Source: Burkholderiales bacterium
GTDB lineage: Bacteria > Pseudomonadota > Gammaproteobacteria > Burkholderiales > Burkholderiaceae_F
DNA: 64,000 nt
Reading direction: 5' to 3'
NCBI GenBank assembly: GCA_016716275.1
Contig: JADJWR010000001.1
Coordinates: 248,001-312,000 of the forward strand
The notes beneath the pieces are model-generated. The model was not told where the DNA came from and did not search any database. It was given only the letters and a program-made list of their open reading frames with translations. A program made the translations under genes and the position numbers. Shown in pieces: positions 1 to 9,947 of this stretch (the first letter of the stretch is position 1; the number at the start of each line of letters is the position of its first letter).

Positions 1-583
1 GCCAGCGCTGCATTCTCATCCACAGCGGCCGGCTGGCGAACCACGCCGCCAGCACGCCGGCCACCGTGACCAGCAGGCCGTCGACCACGGTGGAGACCGC
101 GAGGTGCACGACGCCGAGCAGCAGGCTCTGCGCGAACACCGGCCCGGCCGCCGGCTCGACGAACTGCGGGAACAGCGACAGGTAGAACACCGCTACCTTC
201 GGGTTGAGCAGCGCGGCGATCATCGCCTGCCGGAACAGCACCCTGTCGGGCACCGGGTCGAGCGGCTGTGGAGTGAACGAGATGCCGCCGCCGCGCAGCG
301 TGTTGATCGCCAGCCACAGCAGGTAGGCGGCGCCGGCCAGCTTGATCGCGTCGAAGGCGAACGGGACCGCCAGCAGCACCACCGTGATGCCCAGCGCCGC
401 CAGCAGCACGTGCACGACCACGCCTGCGGCCACGCCGAGCAGCGAGAAGTAGCCGGCGCGCCGGCCCTGGGTCAGCGTGCGCGACAGCAGGTAGACCCAC
501 ACCGGACCCGGCGTGAGCGCCAGCAGCATCACGGCAAAGGCGAACAGCCAGAGGCGGTCGATGCCGAGCCCGAAGATGCTCAT
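1..583 (-). CDS. LysE/RhtB family amino acid exporter (3' end cut by window)
   Basis: Integral membrane protein of the LysE/RhtB translocator superfamily, which exports amino acids or related small molecules across the inner membrane. The translation begins MSIFGLGIDRLWLFAFAVML, followed by the family hallmark LTPGP (around residues 21-25) and several hydrophobic segments, with the NPK motif (LLNPKVAVFY) in the middle. About 194 codons are visible, so only a few C-terminal residues are missing. The ATG at 583 overlaps the stop of the upstream ASCH-GNAT gene (ATGA), so it is translationally coupled as the last visible gene of the isovaleryl-CoA dehydrogenase unit. The substrate cannot be told from sequence. 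Confidence 0.88.
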   Translation of the reverse strand, partial: MSIFGLGIDRLWLFAFAVMLLALTPGPVWVYLLSRTLTQGRRAGYFSLLGVAAGVVVHVLLAALGITVVLLAVPFAFDAIKLAGAAYLLWLAINTLRGGGISFTPQPLDPVPDRVLFRQAMIAALLNPKVAVFYLSLFPQFVEPAAGPVFAQSLLLGVVHLAVSTVVDGLLVTVAGVLAAWFASRPLWMRMQRW

Positions 584-1596
584 GCCGACCACTCGAAGCG
601 CTGCTCGCGCACTGTCGTTCCCCAGGTCCCGCCTTGCGCTTCGCTGACCCGGCGGAAGCCCTGTCGCTCGTACAGCGCGCGCGCCGCCTCCAGGCCGGCG
701 AAGGTGGTCAGGTGCACGCGGCGGTGGCCGGCGCGGCGGCAGAAGGCCATCGCTGCCTCGAGCATCGGCCGGCCGTGGCCGCCGCCGCGCGCCTCGTCGG
801 CGACGATGAACCAGCGCAGATGGGCGCCGCCGGCTGCCGCGCCGTCGATGGCGATCGAACCGAGGATGCGGCCCGCATCGACCAGCAGCCACAGGCCGTC
901 GCGTGCCGGATCGATGCGCGAGCAGAACTCGGCGCACTCGGCGGCCACCTTGGCCTCGAAGAACAGGCCGAAGGCGTGTTCGCGCGCGTAGAAGCCGCCG
1001 TGCATCGCGGCGATCGCATTGATCGCTCCGGGCAGCCAGCCGGGCACGATGCGCGGGCCGCAGTCGACCGGATCGAGCGCCGCCTCGAAGGGATAGAGCA
1101 GCTCGAAGCGCTCCAGCTGCACCGGCAGCTCGTCGGAGAAGGCGATGCCGAGCGCGGCGCACTCGCGGCTGAAGAAGCGGCGATGGCCGGCCATCCAGTC
1201 GGCCAGCGTGCGGTCGCCTTCGCCCTCGTCCCAGGCGAAGCGCGCGTCGACCTCGCGCAGCGGCCGCTGGTCGAGCCACGCCGTGCGGATCACGCAGCGC
1301 GGCGTGCCGTCGAACTCGGTGACGACGCTGTAGCCGTCCGGCCGCGGCGCGTCGGCGGGGTTGCGCTCGTTGCAGGCGAGCAGCCCGGCGGTGGCGCGCT
1401 TCGGCCCGTGCAGCACCAGCTCGACCAGTTCATGCGCCAGCTCGGGCGAGTCGCCGAACGGCCAGGCCTGATGGGGCGTCGCCTCGGGCAAGCCGGCGCG
1501 CCGGCAGTACTCGCTCCAGAACGCCGCGACGCTCCCCTCGCCCCTCGCGGGAGCGGGGCGGGAGAGCGGGGGGCGAGCGATGAACCCCTCGGTCAT
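580..1596 (-). CDS. ASCH domain - GNAT acetyltransferase fusion protein
   Basis: A 338-residue two-domain protein. Residues ~22-170 resemble the ASCH fold (motifs AWPFGDSPELA, GPKRATAG, and a region ending RFELLYPFE); ASCH proteins are proposed RNA- or nucleoside-binding domains, some with amidohydrolase activity. Residues ~195-338 form a GNAT N-acetyltransferase with the acetyl-CoA loop ARGGGHGRPM and a C-terminal ALYERQGF motif. The start at 1596 is the only ATG; residues 8-20 are translated from a GC-rich imperfect repeat (about 1532-1580) and may be a poor-quality N-terminus. Lies 12 bp after the thioesterase stop and overlaps the LysE gene by 4 bases. Substrate of either domain unknown. 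Confidence 0.85.
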   Translation of the reverse strand: MTEGFIARPPLSRPAPARGEGSVAAFWSEYCRRAGLPEATPHQAWPFGDSPELAHELVELVLHGPKRATAGLLACNERNPADAPRPDGYSVVTEFDGTPRCVIRTAWLDQRPLREVDARFAWDEGEGDRTLADWMAGHRRFFSRECAALGIAFSDELPVQLERFELLYPFEAALDPVDCGPRIVPGWLPGAINAIAAMHGGFYAREHAFGLFFEAKVAAECAEFCSRIDPARDGLWLLVDAGRILGSIAIDGAAAGGAHLRWFIVADEARGGGHGRPMLEAAMAFCRRAGHRRVHLTTFAGLEAARALYERQGFRRVSEAQGGTWGTTVREQRFEWSA

Positions 1597-1608
1597 CGGA
1601 TCGACACG

Positions 1609-2133
1609 CTAGGCAGCGGCCTCGAGGAACAGACAGGTGGTGGTGCCGTGCGAGTACAGCCTGCCTTCGGCATCGACCAGGCGGCCCTCGGCGGTGGCGG
1701 TGCGCCGGCCAGCGGCCACCACCTTGCCTTCGGCGCGCACCGGGCCGGTCGACTCCGTCAGCGGCCGCACGCAGTGGATCTTGAACTCCAGCGTCGTGTA
1801 CGCGGCGCCGGGCTCGACCAGCGTGTGCACTGCGCAGGCCATCGCCGAGTCGAGCAGCGTGGCGTGCCAGCCGCCGTGCACGGTGCCGATCGGGTTGTAG
1901 TGGACGAACTGCGGCAGGCCCTGGAACACCGCCCGGCCGCGCTCAGCTTCGAGCAGGTAGAAGTCGAGCGTGCGGGTGATCGGCGGATCGGGCACCTCGC
2001 CGCGGACCATCGCCTGCAGCAGCGCCAGCCCGCCGAGCTTCGCCGCATGGCCGGGGTTGGCCAGGCCCGGCTCGCGCGTGCGGCTGCGCAGCCGTTCCAT
2101 GTCGGCGAGCCACGGGTGGACGGCGGCGGTCAC
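1609..2133 (-). CDS. PaaI family thioesterase
   Basis: Hotdog-fold acyl-CoA thioesterase of the PaaI type, 174 residues. Family landmarks are NPIGTVHGGWHATLLDSAMACAV (HGG with the following catalytic-helix Asp), then FKIHCVRPLTE and a C-terminal GTTTCLF strand. I chose GTG at 2133 because it overlaps the acyl-CoA dehydrogenase stop (GTGA); an internal ATG at 2100 would give 163 residues. Its coupling to isovaleryl-CoA dehydrogenase suggests hydrolysis of a branched or aberrant acyl-CoA to release CoA, but that is inference. Confidence 0.85.
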   Translation of the reverse strand: MTAAVHPWLADMERLRSRTREPGLANPGHAAKLGGLALLQAMVRGEVPDPPITRTLDFYLLEAERGRAVFQGLPQFVHYNPIGTVHGGWHATLLDSAMACAVHTLVEPGAAYTTLEFKIHCVRPLTESTGPVRAEGKVVAAGRRTATAEGRLVDAEGRLYSHGTTTCLFLEAAA

Positions 2134-3308
2134 ATCGTCTCCGAGAACAGTTCGCGGCCGATCAGCATCCGGCGGATCTCCGAGGTGCCGGCGCCGATCT
2201 CGTACAGCTTGGCGTCGCGCCACAGGCGGCCGAGCGGGTACTCGTTGATGTAGCCGTTGCCGCCGAAGATCTGGATGCCCTCGCCGGCCATCCAGGTCGC
2301 CTTCTCGGCGCACCACAGGATCACGCTGGCGCAGTCCTTGCGCACGCGGCGCACGTGCTCGCGGCCGATCGAGTCGAGGTTCTTGCCGATCGTGTAGCAG
2401 AAGCTGCGCGCCGCCTGCAGCACCGTGTACATGTCGGCCACCTTGCCCTGGATCAGCTGGAACTCGCCGATCGACTGGCCGAACTGCCGGCGGTCGTGGA
2501 TGTACGGCACCACGTTGTCCATCACCGCCTGCATGATGCCGATCGGCCCGGCGGCGAGCACCGCCCGCTCGTAGTCCAGGCCGCTCATCAGCACCCTGGC
2601 GCCGCCGTTGACGCTGCCCAGCACGTTCTCGGCCGGCACCTCGACGTTGTCGAACACCAGTTCGCCGGTGTGCGAGCCGCGCATGCCGAGCTTGTCGAGC
2701 TTCTGCGCGATCGAGAAGCCCTTCATCCCCTTCTCGATCAGGAAGGCGGTGACGCCGCGCGCGCCCATCTGCGGCTCGGTCTTGGCGTAGACGACCAGCG
2801 TGTCGGCGTCCGGGCCGTTGGTGATCCACATCTTGGTGCCGTTCAGCACGAAGTGGCCGCCGCGGTCCTCGGCAGCGAGCTTCATCGAGATCACGTCGGA
2901 GCCGGCGCCCGACTCGCTCATCGCCAGCGCGCCGACGTGCTCGCCGGAGACCAGTTTCGGCAGGTACTTCCGCTTCTGCGCCTCGCTGCCGTTGCGGTGG
3001 ATCTGGTTGACGCACAGGTTCGAGTGGGCGCCGTAGGACAGCCCGACGGAGGCCGAGGCGCGGCTCACCTCCTCCATCGCGATCATGTGCGCCAGGTAGC
3101 CCATGTCGACGCCGCCGTACTCCTCGGCCACGGTGACGCCGAGCACGCCGAGCGAGCCCATCTTGCGCCACAGGTCCATCGGGAACTGGTCCGAGCGGTC
3201 GATCTCCGCCGCGCGGGGCGCGATCTCGGCCTGCGCGAACTCGCGCACCGTGTCGCGCAGCGCCTCGATGTCCTCGCCGAGTCCGAAGTCGAGTCCGGGG
3301 AGTTCCAT
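2130..3308 (-). CDS. liuA: Isovaleryl-CoA dehydrogenase
   Basis: FAD-dependent acyl-CoA dehydrogenase of 392 residues, expected to oxidise isovaleryl-CoA to 3-methylcrotonyl-CoA in leucine catabolism, passing electrons to ETF. The isovaleryl-CoA dehydrogenase subgroup is suggested by the catalytic Glu in the helix motif GLDYERAVLA (Glu247) rather than near the C-terminus, and by the C-terminal YEIGAGTSEIRRMLIGREL. Other motifs: MSESGAGSD, WITNG, GIQIFGGNGY. ATG at 3308 is chosen because a GGAG box sits 7 bases upstream; an in-frame extension to 3356 would run into the repeat. The rest of the leucine pathway (3-methylcrotonyl-CoA carboxylase and others) is not in the window. Confidence 0.93.
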   Translation of the reverse strand: MELPGLDFGLGEDIEALRDTVREFAQAEIAPRAAEIDRSDQFPMDLWRKMGSLGVLGVTVAEEYGGVDMGYLAHMIAMEEVSRASASVGLSYGAHSNLCVNQIHRNGSEAQKRKYLPKLVSGEHVGALAMSESGAGSDVISMKLAAEDRGGHFVLNGTKMWITNGPDADTLVVYAKTEPQMGARGVTAFLIEKGMKGFSIAQKLDKLGMRGSHTGELVFDNVEVPAENVLGSVNGGARVLMSGLDYERAVLAAGPIGIMQAVMDNVVPYIHDRRQFGQSIGEFQLIQGKVADMYTVLQAARSFCYTIGKNLDSIGREHVRRVRKDCASVILWCAEKATWMAGEGIQIFGGNGYINEYPLGRLWRDAKLYEIGAGTSEIRRMLIGRELFSETM

Positions 3309-3331
3309 GGTTGTCTCCGAAAAAAGTTTCT

Positions 3332-3408
3332 GCCACGGATGAACACGGATGCACACGGATCAAAACGGATCTTTTCTTTATCCGTGTCTATCCGTGTTCA
3401 TCCGCGGC
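3332..3408. repeat. 10-bp-phased ACGGAT/ATCCGT inverted repeat
   Basis: Four copies of ACGGAT start at 3335, 3345, 3355 and 3365, and three copies of ATCCGT (the last ATCCGC) at 3380, 3390 and 3400, each series with exact 10-bp spacing. Read as a palindrome, 3332-3360 and 3380-3408 are 29-base arms matching at 26 positions around a 19-base loop. It lies between the second thioesterase gene and the isovaleryl-CoA dehydrogenase start on the same strand. It resembles a palindromic interspersed element that recurs in many environmental bacterial genomes; function unknown. Confidence 0.85.
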
Positions 3409-3435
3409 CAAGTCATTTGTGCTTCTGTTCGTTGG

Positions 3436-3909
3436 CTAAACCCGCTCGTCGCTCACGCCGTGCATCACCATCAGCGTCTGCTGCATCGCTGCGACCAGCA
3501 CTTCGCGCGCGCCGTCGATGGCGAACACGTCGGCACGGACGATCGACAGCGTGCGGCCGGGCTTGAGCACCGTGCCGACGGCGACCAGGCGCTCGCCCCG
3601 GGCCGGCGCCAGCATGTTGATCTTGTACTCGACGGTGAGCACCGAGGCATCGGCCGGCATCAGGGTGAAGGCCGCGTAGCCGCCGGCCGAGTCGGCGATC
3701 ATGCCGACCACGCCGCCGTGGACGAACTTGTGCTGCTGGGTGAGTTCCTCGCGCACCGGCAGTTCGATCGTGCAGCGGCCCGGCTCGACGCGCGTCATCG
3801 TCGCGCCGATCAGGGTCATCGCCGCCTGGCGGGCGAACGAGCCGGGGGGCGGGCGGGGGGGGGGGAAGGTAAGGGGGGGCGAGGCGCGCGAGGTGGCTGA
3901 TGCCAACAA
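3436..3909 (-). CDS. PaaI family thioesterase (5' end uncertain)
   Basis: Second hotdog thioesterase. The conserved part starts at SFARQAAM and contains LTQQHKFVHGGVVGMIADSAGG, VEYKINMLAPA and a final QQTLMVM strand, typical of PaaI/YigI-type acyl-CoA thioesterases. The N-terminus is unresolved: the codons just before SFARQ are a run of prolines from a G-rich homopolymer stretch (3842-3879). Possible starts are TTG at 3909 or 3906, an internal ATG at 3819 (127 residues, losing the FARQ helix), or ATG at 4035 (199 residues with an unlikely leader). A homopolymer length error that hides the true start is quite possible. Separated from liuA by the phased repeat. Confidence 0.75.
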   Translation of the reverse strand: MLASATSRASPPLTFPPPRPPPGSFARQAAMTLIGATMTRVEPGRCTIELPVREELTQQHKFVHGGVVGMIADSAGGYAAFTLMPADASVLTVEYKINMLAPARGERLVAVGTVLKPGRTLSIVRADVFAIDGAREVLVAAMQQTLMVMHGVSDERV

Positions 3910-4065
3910 GCGAAGCGGCAACGACGCAATGCGCCCGCCATTGACCTCCGAAGGCGGGCCGAAATGCGGCGTCTGCTTTGTCGGACGGCTTCCGGTCCTC
4001 GGGGCCGTCGCGCATCCGTCCGCATTGCGGCCCAACGCACCTCCCGCATTTAGCGTGAACAGGCC

Positions 4066-4548
4066 CTAGGGCGCGGGACTGCGGTCGGCGAGCAGGAAGG
4101 CGCCGCGCATGATCCGGTAGATGTTCCAGATCCACACGCACAGCATGCCCAGCCCGCCGAGCGCCGCGCCGCCGACGGTGGCGAAGATCGAGTCCCAGTC
4201 GATGGCGAAGCTGAACTCCTGCCCGTGGCTGCCGGCGCGCACTACCTCGCCGACGAGGTCGCTGATGATCGGCCAGGCGCCGGCGATGATCACCGCCAGG
4301 CCGGCCAGGTAGCCCGCCAGCGTCCACCAGAAGGTGCGGATCAGCCAGCGATGGTGCGTGGCGAGGTAGCCGGCCGCCGCCGCATCGCGGCGCACGTAGC
4401 TCACCACCAGCGCGATCAGCGGCCCGAGGACGAAGCCGAACACGCCGGTGCCCTGCAGCGCGTAGGCCACCCAGGCGGTGCTGTACTCGGTGCCCGTCGG
4501 CTCGGCGTCGGCGGTGTTCGAGTCGGCGGTGTTGAAGTCGGCGGACAT
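4066..4548 (-). CDS. Predicted membrane protein (DUF4870-like)
   Basis: A 160-residue protein with about three membrane segments: GTGVFGFVLGPLIALVVSYV, a segment around TFWWTLAGYLAGLAVII, and one around ALGGLGMLCVWIWNIYRIM. It begins with a short acidic, Thr/Asp-rich cytoplasmic tail (MSADFNTADSNTADAEPTG) containing a repeated NTAD. ATG at 4548 has GGGAGG 9 bases upstream. It resembles small DUF4870/TIC20-like membrane proteins; function unknown. Divergently transcribed from recQ, with a 137-base gap. Confidence 0.75.
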   Translation of the reverse strand: MSADFNTADSNTADAEPTGTEYSTAWVAYALQGTGVFGFVLGPLIALVVSYVRRDAAAAGYLATHHRWLIRTFWWTLAGYLAGLAVIIAGAWPIISDLVGEVVRAGSHGQEFSFAIDWDSIFATVGGAALGGLGMLCVWIWNIYRIMRGAFLLADRSPAP

Positions 4549-4685
4549 CGATCGGCCTCCCGGATCCGGTGCGGATCGTAGCCCGCGCCGCTGCCGGCGG
4601 CGCGCGGTCCAGCCCGCCGATCCGGCAGTCCGTCGCAGCCGCGGCGTGCGCCGTGGCCGGGCGCCGGTTGCTAACCTCGCCGCCC

Positions 4686-6494
<1,809 letters not shown>

Positions 6495-6501
6495 CCGGCG
6501 T

Positions 6502-6957
6502 TCAGCCGCCCGCCTCGCGCGCCCGCATCTTGGCCGCGATGTAGTCGCCGTGCGGCACGTGCAGCAGCTCGGCGACCTTGCGCAGCACATGCTGCTCGTG
6601 CGCGCTGAGCACCGCGTCCGCATAGGCGACCTGCCACATCAGCTCGATCACGCGCAGCTTCTGCGCCGCCGAGAAACCGCGATTGATCAGCGAGGTGAAC
6701 TGGTAGGTGTCGTTGGCGAGCCGCGCCTGCTGTTCGGCCAGGCCGATCAGCGCCGCGGCCTCGCCGGCCGTCAGGGCGAACTTGCCGGCGATGGCGGCCA
6801 GCATCGCCTGGCGCTCGGCCGGGTCGATGGCGCCGTCGCCGCGCACCACCTCGACCAGCAGCGCGGCGGTCGCCAGCTGCAGGCGATGTGCGTCGTCCGC
6901 CTGCGCCTGCGGCTGGCCGATGTGCTGGTCGAAGAAGTCGCGGATGGCCTTGAGCAT
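6502..6957 (-). CDS. TerB-like tellurite-resistance family protein
   Basis: All-helical 151-residue protein of the TerB/DjlA-N-like family (COG4103 type). Seen features are the acidic turn VVRGDGAIDPAERQAM typical of the metal-binding TerB fold and a second copy YADAVLSAHEQHVLRKVAELL. No signal peptide or membrane segment. ATG at 6957 (MLKAIRDFFDQHI) matches the usual N-terminus; an upstream in-frame start at 7035 adds a Pro/Arg-rich leader that I do not trust. Function in proteobacteria is not established. Confidence 0.82.
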   Translation of the reverse strand: MLKAIRDFFDQHIGQPQAQADDAHRLQLATAALLVEVVRGDGAIDPAERQAMLAAIAGKFALTAGEAAALIGLAEQQARLANDTYQFTSLINRGFSAAQKLRVIELMWQVAYADAVLSAHEQHVLRKVAELLHVPHGDYIAAKMRAREAGG

Positions 6958-7109
6958 CGGTCTGGTTTCGCGGGCAGGTCGCTGCGGCGGAGGCAACGCG
7001 GGGGTGTGATCGCCACGCGGCAACGGGATCGGCAACGGAGCGACGATAATGCACGCGCAGGATCAACAGGCGCCGCGCCCGATTGCCGGGCGTGACGACG
7101 GGACTTCCA

Positions 7110-7604
7110 ATGAATTCGCGCTTTCACATCATCGGCTGCACGATCGCCGCGCAGCCGGAGCCGGCGGCAGTCGACGAGTTCCTCGACTGGGCGCGCCGCT
7201 ACGGCGCCGAGGTGCTTTCGCGCGACGCCGCCCGGGCGACCTTCCTGCAGTTCGATGCGCTCGGCGCGCAGCTGATCCTGCAAGGCTGCCGCTCGGCTGC
7301 CGTTCGGCGGCCGGACCAGCTGCGCTTCGGCTTCGCCTCCGGCGTCAAGGAGGCGAACGGCGGCGACGGCGAATTTCGCGCCGGCAGCCGCGGCATCCAG
7401 CAGGCGCGCGACCTGGCGGCCGCGGCGCGCCCGGGCCAGGTACTGATCTCCTCGCAGCTCGGCTCGCTGCTGCAGCTGGCCAGGCTCGAACCGCACGAGC
7501 GCCTGCAGGCGACCCGCGTCGGCCTGCCCGACGGGCGACCCGCGTCGGCCTATCTCGTCGGACCGCTGCGCGCCGCGCTGGCCACGCAAGGGCCGCCGGC
7601 ATGA
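7110..7604 (+). CDS. Degenerate nucleotide-cyclase-homology domain protein
   Basis: A 164-residue cytoplasmic protein. The second half (GSRGIQQARDLAAAARPGQVLISSQLGSLLQL) follows the pattern of the C-terminal part of class III adenylate/guanylate cyclase domains (aggregate of ALA-x-AARPGQ-VLVS type). The metal-binding aspartates expected of an active cyclase near the N-terminus are not evident, so I read it as a catalytically dead regulatory version. ATG at 7110 gives the MNSRFHIIG start. It is coupled by an ATGA overlap to the following MBL-fold hydrolase. Confidence 0.6.
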   Translation: MNSRFHIIGCTIAAQPEPAAVDEFLDWARRYGAEVLSRDAARATFLQFDALGAQLILQGCRSAAVRRPDQLRFGFASGVKEANGGDGEFRAGSRGIQQARDLAAAARPGQVLISSQLGSLLQLARLEPHERLQATRVGLPDGRPASAYLVGPLRAALATQGPPA

Positions 7605-8689
7605 ATCCGCTCGAGCACGAACTCGCCTATCCCTGGCCCGGCGTGCCGGCGCTCGGCGAAGCGACCGAGCTGCATCCGGGGCTGTACTGGGTGCGCATGC
7701 GGCTGCCGTTCGCGCTCGACCACATCAACCTGTGGCTGCTCGACGACGAGATCGACGGCCGGCGCGGCTGGACCATCGTCGACTGCGGCATCACCTCCGA
7801 CGAGACCCGGGCGGCCTGGGAAAGGGTCTTCGACACGGTGTTCGCCGGCCGGCCGCTGCTGCGCCTGATCGCCACCCACTTCCATCCCGACCACCTCGGG
7901 CTGGCGCACTGGCTCGCCGCGGGCGGCGACCGCCGCCGCTGGACGGCGCCGCTGTGGATGAGCGCCACCGAGTGGACGATCGGCCGCCTGCTGTCGCAGA
8001 CCAGGGGTGAGCTCGGCGACGAGGCGGGCGAGCGCAGCGCGGCGCACTTCGCGTGCCACGGCCTGACCGACCCGGATTCGCTGGCCAAGGTGCGCGCCCG
8101 CGGCGCCGGTTACTACGCGAAGCTGGTGCCGGCGGTGCCGCCGTCGTACCGGCGCATCCAGCAGGGGCAGGCGATCGCCATCGGCCCGCACGGCGCCAAG
8201 CGGGTGTTCGAGGTGATCGTCGGCCACGGCCACGCGCCCGAGCACGTGTCGCTGTCCTGTGCCGAGGATCGCCTGCTGATCTCCGGCGACATGGTGCTGC
8301 CGCGCATCTCGACCAACGTCAGCGTGTTCGAGGTCGAGCCCGAGGGCAACCCGCTGCCGCAGTACCTGCATTCGCTCGACCGCTACCTGCAGCTTCCCGA
8401 GGACACGCTGGTGCTGCCGTCGCACGGCAAACCCTTCGTCGGCCTGCACAAGCGGGTGGCGCAGCAGCACGCCCACCATCAGGCGCGGCTCGACGAGGTG
8501 CTGGCCGCCTGTGCCAAGCCGGCGAGCGCCGCCGACATCGTGCCGGTGCTGTTCCGGCGTGAACTCGACCTGCACCAGACGACCTTCGCGCTCGGCGAGT
8601 CGCTGGCGCATTTGCACGCGCTGTGGTTCGACGGCCGCGTCGAGCGCCGCCTCGATGCCGGCGGCGTCTACCGCTTCGCCGCGCTCTAG
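7601..8689 (+). CDS. Metallo-beta-lactamase fold hydrolase
   Basis: A 362-residue MBL-fold enzyme. Metal ligands are in the motif THFHPDHLGL (HxHxDH), then VGHGHAPEHVSL (His) and ISGDMVLPRIS (Asp), with a late His in LVLPSHGKPF. The C-terminal ~90 residues form a helical, winged-helix-like cap (QQHAHHQARLDEVLAAC) as in LACTB2-type hydrolases. Substrate unknown; related proteins act on thioesters or RNA. Its ATG overlaps the preceding stop, so the two proteins are probably made together. Confidence 0.88.
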   Translation: MNPLEHELAYPWPGVPALGEATELHPGLYWVRMRLPFALDHINLWLLDDEIDGRRGWTIVDCGITSDETRAAWERVFDTVFAGRPLLRLIATHFHPDHLGLAHWLAAGGDRRRWTAPLWMSATEWTIGRLLSQTRGELGDEAGERSAAHFACHGLTDPDSLAKVRARGAGYYAKLVPAVPPSYRRIQQGQAIAIGPHGAKRVFEVIVGHGHAPEHVSLSCAEDRLLISGDMVLPRISTNVSVFEVEPEGNPLPQYLHSLDRYLQLPEDTLVLPSHGKPFVGLHKRVAQQHAHHQARLDEVLAACAKPASAADIVPVLFRRELDLHQTTFALGESLAHLHALWFDGRVERRLDAGGVYRFAAL

Positions 8690-8724
8690 ACGCCGCGCTG
8701 CTGCGCCATCCTCACCGACAGGCA

Positions 8725-9942
8725 ATGGACGACCACGACGACACCCGCCCCGCCACGCGACTGGTCGCGCTCGGGCGCGACGCCAGGGCCGGCTTCGATT
8801 TCGTCAATCCGCCGCTGGTGCGCGGCTCGACCGTGCTGCACGCCGACGTGGCGGACATGCGCAGCCGGGTGGCCCGGCGCAACGCCGGCGGCGACGGCGA
8901 GGATGGCACGCCGGCTGCCTACGGCATCTACGGCACGCCGACGCATCTGGCCTTCTACAAGGCGCTCACCGCGCTCGAGGGCGGCCACCGCAGCTGGGCC
9001 TTTCCCTCCGGGCTCACCGCCTGCACGATGGCCATCCTGGCCCATGTGCAGCAAGGCGACCACGTGCTGATCGCCGATTCGGTGTACGGGCCGACGCGCC
9101 GGTTCGCCCGCGACACGCTGCCGCGCTACGGCGTGCAGGCGAGCTTCTACGACCCGCGCATCGGCGAGCAGGGCCGCGCCGCCGTCGAGGCGCTGTTCCA
9201 CGACAACACCCGGCTGCTGTTCCTCGAGTCGCCGGGGTCGCTCACCTTCGAGATGCAGGACGTGCCGCTGCTGGCGCAGGTGGCGCGCAGCCGCGGCGCG
9301 GTCAGCGTGATCGACAACACCTGGGCCACGCCGCTGTACTTCCAGCCGCTGGCGCACGGCGTCGACATGTCGGTGCACGCGGCGACCAAGTACATCGGCG
9401 GCCATTCCGACCTGCTGATGGGCACGGTGACGTGCAACGAGCGTGCCTGGCCGCGCATGCGCGAGACGATCCACCACTACGGCCTGACCACCAGCCCCGA
9501 CGACTGCTGGCTGGCGCTGCGCGGCCTGCGCTCGATGGGCGCTCGGCTGGCGCAGCACCGTGCCACGGCCGAGGCGCTGATCGCCTGGCTGAAGCGGCAG
9601 CCCGAGGTCGAGCGGATCCTTTATCCGGCCGACCCCGGCGACCCGGGCCATCGGTTATGGAAGCGCGACATGAGCGGCGCCTCGGGCCTGTTCGGCGTGG
9701 TGCTGCAGCCCGGTGTGGCCGAGGCGCGCCTGCACGCCTTGATCGACGGCATGCGGCTGTTCGGCCGCGGCTACTCGTGGGGCGGCTTCGAGAGCCTGCT
9801 GATCCCGGCGGCGCCCGAGCGCACCGTCACGCCTTACGCGTACGCGGGCCGGCTGTTCCGGATCGCTGCCGGGCTCGAGGATCCGGCCGACCTGCTCGCC
9901 GATCTCGACGCCGGCTTCGCCCGGCTGCGCTCGGCGACCTGA
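8725..9942 (+). CDS. metC: Cystathionine beta-lyase
   Basis: PLP-dependent Cys/Met metabolism enzyme of 405 residues, expected to cleave cystathionine to homocysteine, pyruvate and ammonia in methionine synthesis. The PLP lysine is in SVHAATKYIGGHSDLLMG (Lys222). Other landmarks: the active-site loop GIYGTPTHLAFYKALTALEGG, WAFPSGLTA, DNTWATP, and C-terminal WGGFESL. The MetC subgroup is favoured over gamma-synthase by the YGIYGTPTH and WGGFESL motifs. Ends 5 bases before the convergent BtuF-like gene. Confidence 0.9.
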   Translation: MDDHDDTRPATRLVALGRDARAGFDFVNPPLVRGSTVLHADVADMRSRVARRNAGGDGEDGTPAAYGIYGTPTHLAFYKALTALEGGHRSWAFPSGLTACTMAILAHVQQGDHVLIADSVYGPTRRFARDTLPRYGVQASFYDPRIGEQGRAAVEALFHDNTRLLFLESPGSLTFEMQDVPLLAQVARSRGAVSVIDNTWATPLYFQPLAHGVDMSVHAATKYIGGHSDLLMGTVTCNERAWPRMRETIHHYGLTTSPDDCWLALRGLRSMGARLAQHRATAEALIAWLKRQPEVERILYPADPGDPGHRLWKRDMSGASGLFGVVLQPGVAEARLHALIDGMRLFGRGYSWGGFESLLIPAAPERTVTPYAYAGRLFRIAAGLEDPADLLADLDAGFARLRSAT

Positions 9943-9947
9943 ACGCT

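Noticed and set aside
3910..4065. Possible gene in the stretch before the thioesterase (frame from 4035)
   Set aside because: The leader translation has no family similarity and contains a GCCCGCC/GGCGGGC hairpin (about 3947-3961), which fits intergenic sequence better.
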